Of a DNA stretch of 21,982 nt, positions 21,872 to 21,982 are shown piece by piece. The DNA lies in contig DCUB01000051.1 of the NCBI GenBank assembly GCA_002329365.1, positions 1 to 21,982 on the forward strand, written 5' to 3'. Within the stretch, counting starts at the first letter, position 1; the number at the start of each line of letters is the position of its first letter. The notes below the pieces were generated by a model, which was not told where the DNA came from, ran no database searches, and saw only the letters and a program-made list of their open reading frames with translations. Source of the stretch: Ruminococcaceae bacterium UBA1425. Its GTDB lineage: Bacteria; Bacillota; Clostridia; Oscillospirales; Acutalibacteraceae. The translations under genes and the position numbers were made by a program.

Positions 21872-21898
21872 GCAAGCTGTCAAAAGCTTTTTATCAAA

Positions 21899-21930
21899 AG
21901 ATCCTTCGGCGCAGGCGCCTCAGGATGACA
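21899..21930. repeat. Truncated half of the hairpin repeat
   Basis: AGATCCTTCGG at 21899-21909 and CTCAGGATGACA at 21919-21930 match the right half of the element at 18100-18162. The left half is missing. Confidence 0.7.
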
Positions 21931-21943
21931 TGAGGGACAGTTT

Positions 21944-21982
21944 TGTCATTCTGAGCGTAGCGAAGAATCTCAAGATCCTTCG
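21944..21982. repeat. Hairpin repeat copy cut by the right window edge
   Basis: TGTCATTCTGAG begins at 21944 and continues with GCGAAGAATCT and AAGATCCTTCG, collinear with the first two thirds of the element at 18100-18162. The rest lies outside the window. Confidence 0.8.

Overview
The window looks like a chromosomal segment of an endospore-forming, Gram-positive anaerobe of the class Clostridia, probably an uncultured gut or rumen type. The evidence is AGGAGG-type ribosome binding sites, a spoVAC-spoVAD pair, secreted proteins with dockerin-like, InlB-like and FIVAR-like modules, and short interspersed palindromes in the gaps. No tRNA, rRNA, transposase, phage or CRISPR feature was seen.

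Layout. (1) Positions 1-9740, minus strand: three consecutive genes for secreted proteins. In transcription order they are a 1500-residue helical protein with a C-terminal dockerin-like module, a 386-residue protein with a cohesin-like sandwich plus the same C-terminal module, and a protein of more than 1305 residues that runs off the left edge. The last has two domains resembling the sandwich of its neighbour, InlB-type repeats and 70-residue Cys-rich repeats. A consensus sigma-A promoter lies about 290 bp upstream, giving a leader of about 257 nt. (2) Positions 10283-17786, minus strand: a 55-residue membrane peptide, not previously delimited, followed by a 2435-residue GT84/GH94 enzyme of the cyclic beta-1,2-glucan synthase type. 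The unit is closed by an 18-bp-stem terminator at the stop codon. (3) Positions 17787-18171: no gene, but a packed set of palindromic repeats. (4) Positions 18172-19698, minus strand: spoVAC and spoVAD behind a probable sigma-G promoter; spoVAE is not in its usual place. (5) Positions 19870-21810, plus strand: a TtcA-type tRNA thiolase and an ApgM-family metalloenzyme in one operon, followed by further copies of the repeats found in region 3.

How the parts may work together. The SpoVA proteins move dipicolinic acid into the forespore and out at germination. The GT84 enzyme should make a beta-1,2-glucan at the membrane, with no exporter gene nearby. The three secreted proteins carry cohesin-like and dockerin-like parts but no recognisable carbohydrate-active domain, so a small non-catalytic cell-surface assembly is the most interesting hypothesis here. 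It rests on motif reading only.
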